A program made the translations under genes and the position numbers. Shown here in pieces: positions 6,015 to 12,084 of a stretch of DNA of 12,084 nt. The stretch comes from Nitrospirota bacterium (GTDB lineage Bacteria > Nitrospirota > Thermodesulfovibrionia > Thermodesulfovibrionales > SM23-35). The notes below the pieces were generated by a model. That model saw only the letters and a list, made by a program, of their open reading frames with translations. It was not told where the DNA came from and did no database searches. The number at the start of each line of letters is the position of its first letter. Position 1 is the first letter of the stretch. Where the stretch lies: positions 1 to 12,084 of the forward strand of contig JACRGU010000143.1 of the NCBI GenBank assembly GCA_016212245.1, in the 5' to 3' direction.

Positions 6015-7477
6015 AGATACTTATTGCGACTCCTGAGGCAGTACCTTATGTAAAGACTGGCGGCCTTGCGGATGTTGCAGGTGCACTTCTCAAGGAATAC
6101 AGAAGGATGAAGAAAAAGGCATATATTATCCTGCCCCTTTATAAAAAGATAAAAGAAGGCCAGGTGCCTCTAAGGGATACTGGTGTTAAGATAAAGATTC
6201 CTTTAGGAGACAGCGGCATGGAAGGGAGGATATTTAGCGACCAATTCTCAGCCTATTTCATAAGGTGTGATGAATTCTTTGACAGACAGGAGCTCTATGG
6301 TACACCGCAGGGAGATTACATTGATAATGCATCGAGATTTATATTTTTTTCGAGGGGGATAATTGAGGCATGCAAGGCGCTGAACTTCAAGCCTGATGTG
6401 ATCCACTGTAACGACTGGCAGACAGGACTTGTACCTCTCTATCTCAAGACAATATACGGGGCTGATAAATTTTTTAAAGATACAGCTACCTTGCTTACAA
6501 TACACAACCTCGGATATCAGGGTCTTTTCCTATCATCAGAGCTACCCATTGCAGGCCTTGGATGGGAGCTTTTCAATCCTGAAGGCATAGAATTCTACGG
6601 AAAGGTAAATTTTCTAAAGGCAGGCATTGTTTCTGCAGCTATCCTGACGACTGTCAGTAATACATACGCAAAAGAAATCCTGAATAAAGAGTTAGGTTTT
6701 GGCCTTGACGGTGTATTGCGAAAGAGAGAGACAGACCTTTATGGTGTTATAAATGGGATAGATTATGAAGAGTGGGACCCATCGAAAGATAAGTTTATAC
6801 CTGAAAATTTTAATATTAAGAACCTTAAGGGTAAGGCTGTGTGTAAGAAACAACTCGTAAAGGAGGTATCTCTCGATAAAGAGGAAAGGCCACTTATAGG
6901 TATAGTTGGAAGGCTTTCTTTGCAGAAAGGATTAGACCTCGTTATACAGTCTATTGATGAACTTTTATCCTTAGGTGTAAACCTTGTTATCTTGGGCAAG
7001 GGTAATGAAGTTTTCCATAGCAGTTTCTCAGAGATAGCGAAAAAATATAAAGGTAGGGTTTCTGTCACCATTGGATTTGAAGAGCCACTTGCCCACAGAA
7101 TTTATGGAGGTTCAGACTTTTTTCTGATGCCATCGAGATATGAGCCATGTGGACTTGGTCAGCTTATAGCACTGCGATATGGCTGTATTCCTATAGCAAG
7201 AAGGACAGGCGGGCCTGTGGATACTATACAGGATTATGAATCCCTGACTTCGAAAGGCACTGGTTTCCTTTTTTCTGATCACACACCTTCTGCAATGCAG
7301 GATGCTATAAAGAGGGCACTCTGTGTTTATACTGATATGAATAAAATGCATAAGATGGTTATAAATGCTATGCGGATGGATTTCTCATGGAAGAAATCAG
7401 CAGAAAGATACATCGAGCTCTATAGCATGGCTATAAAGCAAAGGGCAAAGAGCAAAGGGCAGGGAGGCCTGGGATGA
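6011..7477 (+). CDS. glgA: Glycogen synthase (ADP/UDP-glucose starch synthase family, GT5)
   Basis: 488 residues, the usual GlgA length. The enzyme transfers glucose from a nucleotide-glucose donor (usually ADP-glucose in bacteria) to the non-reducing end of an alpha-1,4-glucan in the cytoplasm. The donor-binding KTGGLAD motif is at 15-21, HCNDWQTGLVPLY at 132-144, IHNLGYQG at 164-171 and TVSNTYAKEI at 214-223. The C-terminal Rossmann half has GRLSLQKG (300-307, with R301 and K306) and SRYEPCGLGQ (375-384, with catalytic E377), then RRTGGPVDT. All key residues are present. The start overlaps the galT stop by 4 bp with GAGAGAGG at 5996-6003. The last dozen residues (about 476-488, K/G/Q-rich) are encoded by a 14-bp direct repeat and look like an added tail. 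The stop overlaps the kinase start by 4 bp. Confidence 0.96.
   Translation: MKILIATPEAVPYVKTGGLADVAGALLKEYRRMKKKAYIILPLYKKIKEGQVPLRDTGVKIKIPLGDSGMEGRIFSDQFSAYFIRCDEFFDRQELYGTPQGDYIDNASRFIFFSRGIIEACKALNFKPDVIHCNDWQTGLVPLYLKTIYGADKFFKDTATLLTIHNLGYQGLFLSSELPIAGLGWELFNPEGIEFYGKVNFLKAGIVSAAILTTVSNTYAKEILNKELGFGLDGVLRKRETDLYGVINGIDYEEWDPSKDKFIPENFNIKNLKGKAVCKKQLVKEVSLDKEERPLIGIVGRLSLQKGLDLVIQSIDELLSLGVNLVILGKGNEVFHSSFSEIAKKYKGRVSVTIGFEEPLAHRIYGGSDFFLMPSRYEPCGLGQLIALRYGCIPIARRTGGPVDTIQDYESLTSKGTGFLFSDHTPSAMQDAIKRALCVYTDMNKMHKMVINAMRMDFSWKKSAERYIELYSMAIKQRAKSKGQGGLG
7437..7464 (+). repeat. 14-bp direct repeat in the 3' end of glgA
   Basis: AGCAAAGGGCA at 7437-7447 recurs at 7451-7461 with period 14, purine-rich on the plus strand. 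It encodes the low-complexity C-terminal tail of GlgA. The GGGAGG at 7462-7467 that serves as ribosome binding site for the kinase begins at its right end. Confidence 0.6.
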
Positions 7478-10302
7478 GTCTCAGGACAAAACTATCACTC
7501 TTCCTCTCAGCGTTTTTACTCCTGATGGTCATCCTTGCAGTGGGGACATTTTATATATCTGGAAAACTGAGCAAGGAGTTGATTGTCCTCCAGTCTGTGG
7601 GTGGGATGGAATATATCCTGAATTTCTTAAGGGTAATAAGCGGCCTTATAGCATTCACTGCAATAATGTCTGTATTCCTGATAATAGTCACGAGAAGGGC
7701 AATCAGTGAGCCATTCAAGGAACTCCTCAAGGCGACAGAGAGGATAAGTGAGGGAGACCTTTCTTACAGGATACGGATGGATAGAAAAGATGAATTCGGG
7801 ATCATAGCAAAAAGGTTTGACGATATGGTCGGGAAACTTGAAGTTTTGTATGAGAATGAATTGCTGAGGGAAAAGCATGCACTCGAGGCAAAGAAAAGGA
7901 TGGATATACTTTTTGACAGTGTTCAGGGCGGGATAATCACCTTAGGAAAAGATTACAGGATAATATCAGTAAATAAGTATGTTGAAAACTTGATGAATAA
8001 GACTGCTCTTGAGATGACAGGGAAGAATTCTATGGAGGTTTTCCATGAAGATGGGGGGATATGTCCACATTGCGTTGCAAAGGCCACATTCGAAACGGGT
8101 GAAGTCAATACTACGGCACAGAAGGGTAATCTTAAAGACATTACATATTATGCTGAACTTTCGGCATATCCGATAAAGGACGAGACAGGAGAGGTTGTTG
8201 AATGTGTTGTATTTGTTCAGGATATAACTGAAAGGATGCTCTATCATGAGGAGATTCTCAGCCTTTATAAAGAGGTTACCCAGACAAAGGAGTATCTCGA
8301 GGGCATTATAGAGAACTCGGCAGATGCGATTATTACCTCCGATCTGAATGGTATTATTACATCATGGAACATAGGGGCAGAGAAGATATATGGGTTCGCA
8401 GGTCTGGAGGCGATGGGTAGGTTTCTTCCCTTTGTGCCCGCGTTCCTACTGGATGTAGAGAAGGAGTATATTGAAAAGATAAAAAAAGGAGAAGTTCTGA
8501 AAGATATTGAGACCCTCAGGCAGAGGAAGGATGGTACGATTATAGAGGTCAGCCTTACCCTATCTCCGATTAAAGATGTAGGAGGAGAGGTTATAGGTAT
8601 CAGTGGTATATCAAGGGATATATCAGAGAAGAAACGCGTTGAGAAAGAGTTAGTCAGGAGGAACCAGGAACTCTCAAGGCTTTTCTTTATCAGTTCAGCA
8701 ATGAGGGGGACCCTTGAGCTCGATAGATTGTTGAGAATGGTTCTTACCGCAGTTACCATGAGCGATGGCCTCGGCTTTAACCGTGCAATCCTTTTTCTTG
8801 TTGACGAAAATAAGGGTGTATTGAAAGGGGCTATGGGAGTAGGACCTGCAAGTCATGAGGAGGCATGGCAGATATGGGAGAGACTCTCCTTAGAGAAAAA
8901 GACACTGCCTGATATAATGCGAGATATAGAGACAGGGCCATTGAGGAAAGATTCCTTCCTTGACAGACTCAGCCTTGGTATAGAGATATCTCTCTCAGAT
9001 GAAACAATCCTTACAAAAGCTGTGAAGGAGAAAAGGCCTTTTAACATTCAAGATGTAAGAGAAGAGCCACTTCCAGATGCAGTTCTTATACAACAGCTCG
9101 GTACACAGGCATATGCTGTTGTGCCTTTAATATCGAGGGATAAGGTGATAGGAATCCTCTGGGTGGACAATCTCTTCAACAGAAAGCCTATAGGCGAAGA
9201 GGATATGAGGTTTCTGGCTGCTTTCTCGAATCATGTTGCAACAGCTATAGAGAGTGCAAGACTCTTTGAGCAGGTCTCGCTTACAGAACAGGAGCTTGAA
9301 AATATATTTGAGTCAATATCTGATATGGTCTACTTCAATACCAGAGATTATGTGGTAAAGAGCATCAATAAAGCTGTCAGCAAGAGATTGGGTAAACCTC
9401 CGGAGGAGATTATAGGGAAGAAATGCTATGAGGTATTTCATGGCAGGAACGAGCCCTGGCCAGAGTGTCCGCATCACAAAACTGTTGAGACAAAAAAGGC
9501 ATTTGTTGAGGAGGTTGAAGACACTAATCTGGGCGGCACATTTATTACTTCAAGCTCACCGATATTTGATAGCACAGGAGAGTTTATAGGTACCGTCCAC
9601 GTGGTCAGGGATATAACAGAGCTTAAGAACCTGAAAGAGAAGCTTCTGATCAGAGAGAGGATGGCAGCACTTGGAGAAGTTGCAGCGAGAGTAGCACATG
9701 AGATAAGAAACCCCCTTGTCTCTGTTGGTGGATTTGCAAAAAGGCTCGAAAAGAAATTAGGCGGCAATCTGAAGGAGTATGCAGGTATAATCGCGAGGGA
9801 GGTTGAGAGGCTTGAGGGCATACTTAATGAAATTCTCAGCTTTGTTAAAGAGACAAGGCTTGCAAAGGAAATGGTTAATCCTGGCAGACTTATAGATGGG
9901 GTTATCTCTCTGATAAAGTCTGATCTCGATGCGAGGAGAATAGTTCTCGTCAGGGAATCTGGTGAACCTCATGAGGTATATATAGACCCCAACAGGGTTA
10001 AAGAGGCCATGCTTAATATACTCACAAATGCAGTTCAGGCTGTAGGTACCAACGGTACAATATTTGTAAAGACATACATTAAGGATAATGATGCGGTGAT
10101 TGAGATAAAAGATACAGGCAGGGGGATATCAGAGGAAGACCTGCCGTTGATATTTGACCCTTTCTTTACTACAAAAGGGGCAGGTACAGGACTCGGTCTT
10201 GCTATCACACACAGAATTATAGAGGAACATAAAGGAAGGATTGAGGTAGAGAGCAGACCTGACATGGGAAGCATATTCAGGGTGTTTATACCGTTGAAAT
10301 GA
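7474..10302 (+). CDS. Membrane sensor histidine kinase: 2 TM, HAMP, PAS, PAS, GAF, PAS, HisKA, HATPase_c
   Basis: 942 residues. Two transmembrane helices (about 7-29 and 52-73) enclose only about 22 periplasmic residues, so sensing is probably cytoplasmic or within the membrane. A HAMP domain follows (about 70-124), then PAS (140-255), PAS (271-391), GAF (403-598) and PAS (605-720). The first PAS contains CPHC (197-200); the third has C651 and C665 (CPHH). The phosphoacceptor is H742 (AHEIRNPL). The ATPase domain has an N box (N848 and N852), DTGRG (880-884), DPFFTTK (895-901) and GTGLGL (904-909), all intact. The protein autophosphorylates and passes phosphate to a response regulator, most likely the next gene. 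Its start overlaps the glgA stop by 4 bp, with GGGAGG 6 nt upstream, tying its expression to glycogen genes. The signal is unknown; redox, metal or heme sensing through the cysteine-bearing PAS domains is speculation. Confidence 0.95.
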   Translation: MSLRTKLSLFLSAFLLLMVILAVGTFYISGKLSKELIVLQSVGGMEYILNFLRVISGLIAFTAIMSVFLIIVTRRAISEPFKELLKATERISEGDLSYRIRMDRKDEFGIIAKRFDDMVGKLEVLYENELLREKHALEAKKRMDILFDSVQGGIITLGKDYRIISVNKYVENLMNKTALEMTGKNSMEVFHEDGGICPHCVAKATFETGEVNTTAQKGNLKDITYYAELSAYPIKDETGEVVECVVFVQDITERMLYHEEILSLYKEVTQTKEYLEGIIENSADAIITSDLNGIITSWNIGAEKIYGFAGLEAMGRFLPFVPAFLLDVEKEYIEKIKKGEVLKDIETLRQRKDGTIIEVSLTLSPIKDVGGEVIGISGISRDISEKKRVEKELVRRNQELSRLFFISSAMRGTLELDRLLRMVLTAVTMSDGLGFNRAILFLVDENKGVLKGAMGVGPASHEEAWQIWERLSLEKKTLPDIMRDIETGPLRKDSFLDRLSLGIEISLSDETILTKAVKEKRPFNIQDVREEPLPDAVLIQQLGTQAYAVVPLISRDKVIGILWVDNLFNRKPIGEEDMRFLAAFSNHVATAIESARLFEQVSLTEQELENIFESISDMVYFNTRDYVVKSINKAVSKRLGKPPEEIIGKKCYEVFHGRNEPWPECPHHKTVETKKAFVEEVEDTNLGGTFITSSSPIFDSTGEFIGTVHVVRDITELKNLKEKLLIRERMAALGEVAARVAHEIRNPLVSVGGFAKRLEKKLGGNLKEYAGIIAREVERLEGILNEILSFVKETRLAKEMVNPGRLIDGVISLIKSDLDARRIVLVRESGEPHEVYIDPNRVKEAMLNILTNAVQAVGTNGTIFVKTYIKDNDAVIEIKDTGRGISEEDLPLIFDPFFTTKGAGTGLGLAITHRIIEEHKGRIEVESRPDMGSIFRVFIPLK

Positions 10303-10416
10303 AAGTTTACACGGTTTTTTGAGTTACGACTAAGGCTAAGGCGACGAATTTTTAATAAACTCGATGAACTCAAGAAACTCAATAAACTCAAGAAACTCAA
10401 TTAAGGGAGGAGTAAT
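10303..10416 (+). other. Kinase-regulator intergenic gap
   Basis: A 114-bp gap interrupts an otherwise tightly packed operon. It contains a short direct repeat TAAGGC TAAGGC (10331-10336 and 10337-10341 plus flank), a run of T at 10315-10320 without an obvious hairpin before it, and the 9-bp tandem array listed separately. AAGGGAGGAG (10403-10412) is a strong ribosome binding site for the regulator. I see no clear promoter or terminator. Confidence 0.5.
10358..10402 (+). repeat. Five tandem 9-bp units (AACTCnAnn) before the response regulator
   Basis: Units start at 10358, 10367, 10376, 10385 and 10394: AACTCGATG, AACTCAAGA, AACTCAATA, AACTCAAGA, AACTCAATT. Units 2-3 and 4-5 form an 18-bp super-period with a 17-bp identical block (10367-10383 and 10385-10401). 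The array ends directly at the regulator's ribosome binding site. It is too short and spacer-free to be CRISPR. Confidence 0.8.
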
Positions 10417-10764
10417 ATGAAAATACTTGTGGTTGATGATGACCTGCATATTCAGAGGCTTTACGAAGAAGAATTAGAAGAGGAGGGCTATGAAGTCGTT
10501 ATAGCATCCAATGGGATAGAGGCACTGGAAGTGTTTGACAGAGAAGACCCTGACCTTGTTACACTTGACATACTCCTGCCTGATATAGATGGCATCCAGC
10601 TCCTGAGACGGATGAAGGAAAAGAGACCGAAAATACCTATTATTATGTCTACAGCGTATGACTACAGGGATGATTTTGCTGTATGGGCCTCAGAGGCGTA
10701 TATTGTTAAGTCAGCCGACCTTGATGAGCTGAAGTCAACGATAAAAAAGCTGTTAAATAGATAA
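10417..10764 (+). CDS. Single-domain response regulator (CheY/Spo0F-like receiver)
   Basis: 115 residues, a receiver domain with no output domain. The acidic pocket D7-D8-D9, phosphoacceptor D51 (VTLDILLPDIDG), T79 (MSTAY) and K98 (IVKSAD) are all in place, so it should be phosphorylatable. Such regulators act by protein contact (CheY) or as intermediates in a phosphorelay (Spo0F), not by binding DNA. The large upstream kinase is the obvious donor. The ATG has a strong ribosome binding site 6 nt upstream, and the next gene starts 2 nt after the stop. Without an output domain, its target (motility, a glycogen enzyme or another relay protein) is not visible here. The family call is firm. Confidence 0.94.
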   Translation: MKILVVDDDLHIQRLYEEELEEEGYEVVIASNGIEALEVFDREDPDLVTLDILLPDIDGIQLLRRMKEKRPKIPIIMSTAYDYRDDFAVWASEAYIVKSADLDELKSTIKKLLNR

Positions 10765-10766
10765 TA

Positions 10767-11957
10767 ATGATTCTAAAGGCTTCCATACCTGCATACGGTG
10801 GTTTTACCATTGCCAGAGATGACCGCATTATTTTTATTAGAGGCGCAATAACCGGGGAGCTTGTTGAGGCATCTATAGATGAAAGTAAGAAAGACTACTC
10901 TCTGGCGTCTGTCAGGAAGGTCATAGAACCTTCAGAGTTCCGCATAGAGCCACAGTGTCCTGTTTTTGGAGAGTGCGGTGGATGCCATCTACAGTTTATC
11001 TCATACAAAAAACAGGTATCTATGAAAGAGGAGATACTGCTTGATTCTCTGAAGAGGATTGGTGATATAGAGATACAGCTACTGCCCGCACTCACAGACA
11101 GGGACTGGAACTACAGACACAGGGCCCAGTTCAAGGTTTCAAAAGGTGCGATGGGGTTTTATAAAGAGTGGACAAGAGATGTGGTCCAGTTTAATGAATG
11201 TCCTCTTATGGTCGAGGAGATAAACGAAATCTTTAAAAAGGTCAAAACACTTAATCTATCAGGCATCAAAGAGGTGCATATAACTTATGGTGATATACCC
11301 ACAGTATTAATAAAAGGTAGCCCTTTTAATGAAGATATAGCAGAAAGATTTGCAGGAATAGATTTTGGAGGCATCGCCTTTGAGGATGGAAGTTATAGAG
11401 GCAAAGGATATGTCAGCCTTGACCTCAATGGCCTGAGATACACAGTTTCACCATGGAGTTTTTTCCAGGCTAATTGGGATTTGAATACAAAAGTTGTAGA
11501 AATGATTTTAAATGAACTATCTCCCATTGATGACAGGCGTGTGCTTGACCTCTATGCTGGTGCCGGCAATTTTTCACTTCATATTGCACTAAATGCAAAG
11601 GAGGTCATTGGCATTGAAGAAAATGTCTATTCTATAAAAGATGGCGAAAGGAACATAGCGATAAATAAGATAAACAATTACAGGTTTATCAGGATGACGG
11701 CCGAAAGATACAGGTTTCGGGAAAATTTTGATATTATTCTGCTTGATCCTCCAAGGCCTGGTTTGACTTCAGAGATTGTCAAAAAGATTATTGAGGCATC
11801 GCCTCAGAGGATTGTTTATATCTCGTGCAATCCATCTACACTGGCAAGGGATTTGAAAAGGTTAAAGGAAAGATATGATGTTGACTCTGCGAGGATGGTT
11901 GATTTTTTTCCAAATACGTATCACATTGAGGCAGTAACATTTCTTCATCTCAGGTAA
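10767..11957 (+). CDS. rlmD: RNA m5U methyltransferase, RlmD/RumA type, with TRAM domain and [4Fe-4S] site
   Basis: 396 residues. A TRAM-like beta domain (about 1-52) is followed by cysteines C64, C70, C73 and C145, the four-cysteine pattern that binds a [4Fe-4S] cluster in E. coli RlmD. The SAM-dependent methyltransferase half has SFFQAN (231-236), DLYAGAGNFSLH (261-272), DPPRPG (327-332), the catalytic cysteine C354 in SCNPSTLARDL and the general base E388 in HIEAV. It methylates C5 of a uracil in 23S rRNA; whether the site is U1939, U747 or a tRNA position cannot be read from sequence, since family members differ in specificity. Translation probably couples to the response regulator, whose stop lies 2 bp upstream, as no Shine-Dalgarno is visible. 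Its place at the end of a signalling operon may be incidental. Confidence 0.92.
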   Translation: MILKASIPAYGGFTIARDDRIIFIRGAITGELVEASIDESKKDYSLASVRKVIEPSEFRIEPQCPVFGECGGCHLQFISYKKQVSMKEEILLDSLKRIGDIEIQLLPALTDRDWNYRHRAQFKVSKGAMGFYKEWTRDVVQFNECPLMVEEINEIFKKVKTLNLSGIKEVHITYGDIPTVLIKGSPFNEDIAERFAGIDFGGIAFEDGSYRGKGYVSLDLNGLRYTVSPWSFFQANWDLNTKVVEMILNELSPIDDRRVLDLYAGAGNFSLHIALNAKEVIGIEENVYSIKDGERNIAINKINNYRFIRMTAERYRFRENFDIILLDPPRPGLTSEIVKKIIEASPQRIVYISCNPSTLARDLKRLKERYDVDSARMVDFFPNTYHIEAVTFLHLR

Positions 11958-12034
11958 TCGACCCGAATAATGCAGACATTGTTCAAAAATTTATTTAACT
12001 CGATAATTTTATTGATATTATCTTTAAATGTTAT
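11958..12034. other. AT-rich gap downstream of rlmD
   Basis: No convincing rho-independent terminator is visible. A weak inverted repeat GATAAT (12002-12007) / ATTATC (12017-12022) lies close upstream of the edge ORF. It could be an operator half-site pair or chance in AT-rich sequence. Confidence 0.25.
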
Positions 12035-12084
12035 ATGGATAAAAATATACGTAACTACCATCAGTTAAAGGTAGCTAAGGTATC
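12035..12084 (+). CDS. Possible start of a four-helix-bundle (23S rRNA intervening-sequence type) protein, cut by right edge
   Basis: Sixteen codons are open from ATG to the window end (MDKNIRNYHQLKVAKV). The aromatic-x-x-L-K-V pattern near the N-terminus resembles small four-helix-bundle proteins of the 23S rRNA intervening-sequence family, whose role is unknown. There is no ribosome binding site; TTAAAT sits 5 nt before the ATG, the same distance as the -10 elements of the two leaderless candidates, but the match is only 4 of 6. With 50 bp available, both the gene and the family are tentative. Confidence 0.3.
   Translation, partial: MDKNIRNYHQLKVAKV

Noticed and set aside
8265..8759. 164-codon minus-strand open frame within the sensor kinase
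   Set aside because: It lies opposite the PAS2/GAF coding region, which has clear domain signatures. The serine/isoleucine-rich translation is typical of an antisense shadow.
10035..10400. 121-codon minus-strand open frame covering the 9-bp array and the kinase 3' end
   Set aside because: Its N-terminus is just the translated repeat (LSFLSLLSFLS) and the rest is antisense to the HATPase domain; no ribosome binding site or family resemblance.
10358..10402. Tandem repeats considered as a CRISPR array
   Set aside because: Units are 9 bp with no spacers and no cas genes nearby.

Overview
The window (12,084 bp) comes from a bacterial chromosome. It has moderately AT-rich coding DNA, tightly packed genes and many 4-bp ATGA start/stop overlaps. 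A membrane-anchored multiheme c-type cytochrome, a RodZ-type envelope protein and a large multi-PAS/GAF sensor kinase suggest an anaerobic or microaerophilic Gram-negative bacterium. By general protein style I would guess Nitrospirota (Thermodesulfovibrionia-like) or a deltaproteobacterial relative. That placement is inference and was not tested.

Left arm, minus strand, read right to left from 4892 to the left edge: a ribonuclease Z-like metallo-beta-lactamase protein; a RodZ-like HTH/transmembrane/DUF4115 protein (32-bp overlap with the previous gene); a membrane-anchored cytochrome with 8 canonical and 2 non-canonical heme-type motifs (4-bp overlap); a Clp1/Grc3-type polynucleotide kinase (4-bp overlap); and, after 47 bp, the first 115 residues of TilS, cut by the window edge. 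Three of these five products belong to RNA- or tRNA-processing families.

Right arm, plus strand, from 5019: a GalT-family nucleotidyltransferase; glycogen synthase GlgA (4-bp overlap); a 942-aa sensor histidine kinase (4-bp overlap); a single-domain response regulator behind a 114-bp repeat-bearing gap; and a TRAM/[4Fe-4S] RlmD-type RNA uracil-C5 methyltransferase starting 2 bp further on. This reads as a glycogen / sugar-nucleotide module coupled to a two-component pair. A short ORF start at the right edge may open a four-helix-bundle protein.

The two arms diverge from a 126-bp AT-rich region (4893-5018) containing a long imperfect inverted repeat. The genes themselves mostly belong to known families. 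The less usual signals are: two perfect palindromes carried in frame inside coding sequences (cytochrome and rodZ); a shared TATATAAT-N5-ATG arrangement that predicts leaderless mRNAs for two minus-strand genes; a five-unit 9-bp tandem array between kinase and regulator; a eukaryote/archaea-associated RNA-kinase family in a bacterial operon; and CX4CH and CX9CH heme-type motifs. I saw no CRISPR array, insertion sequence, tRNA or rRNA.
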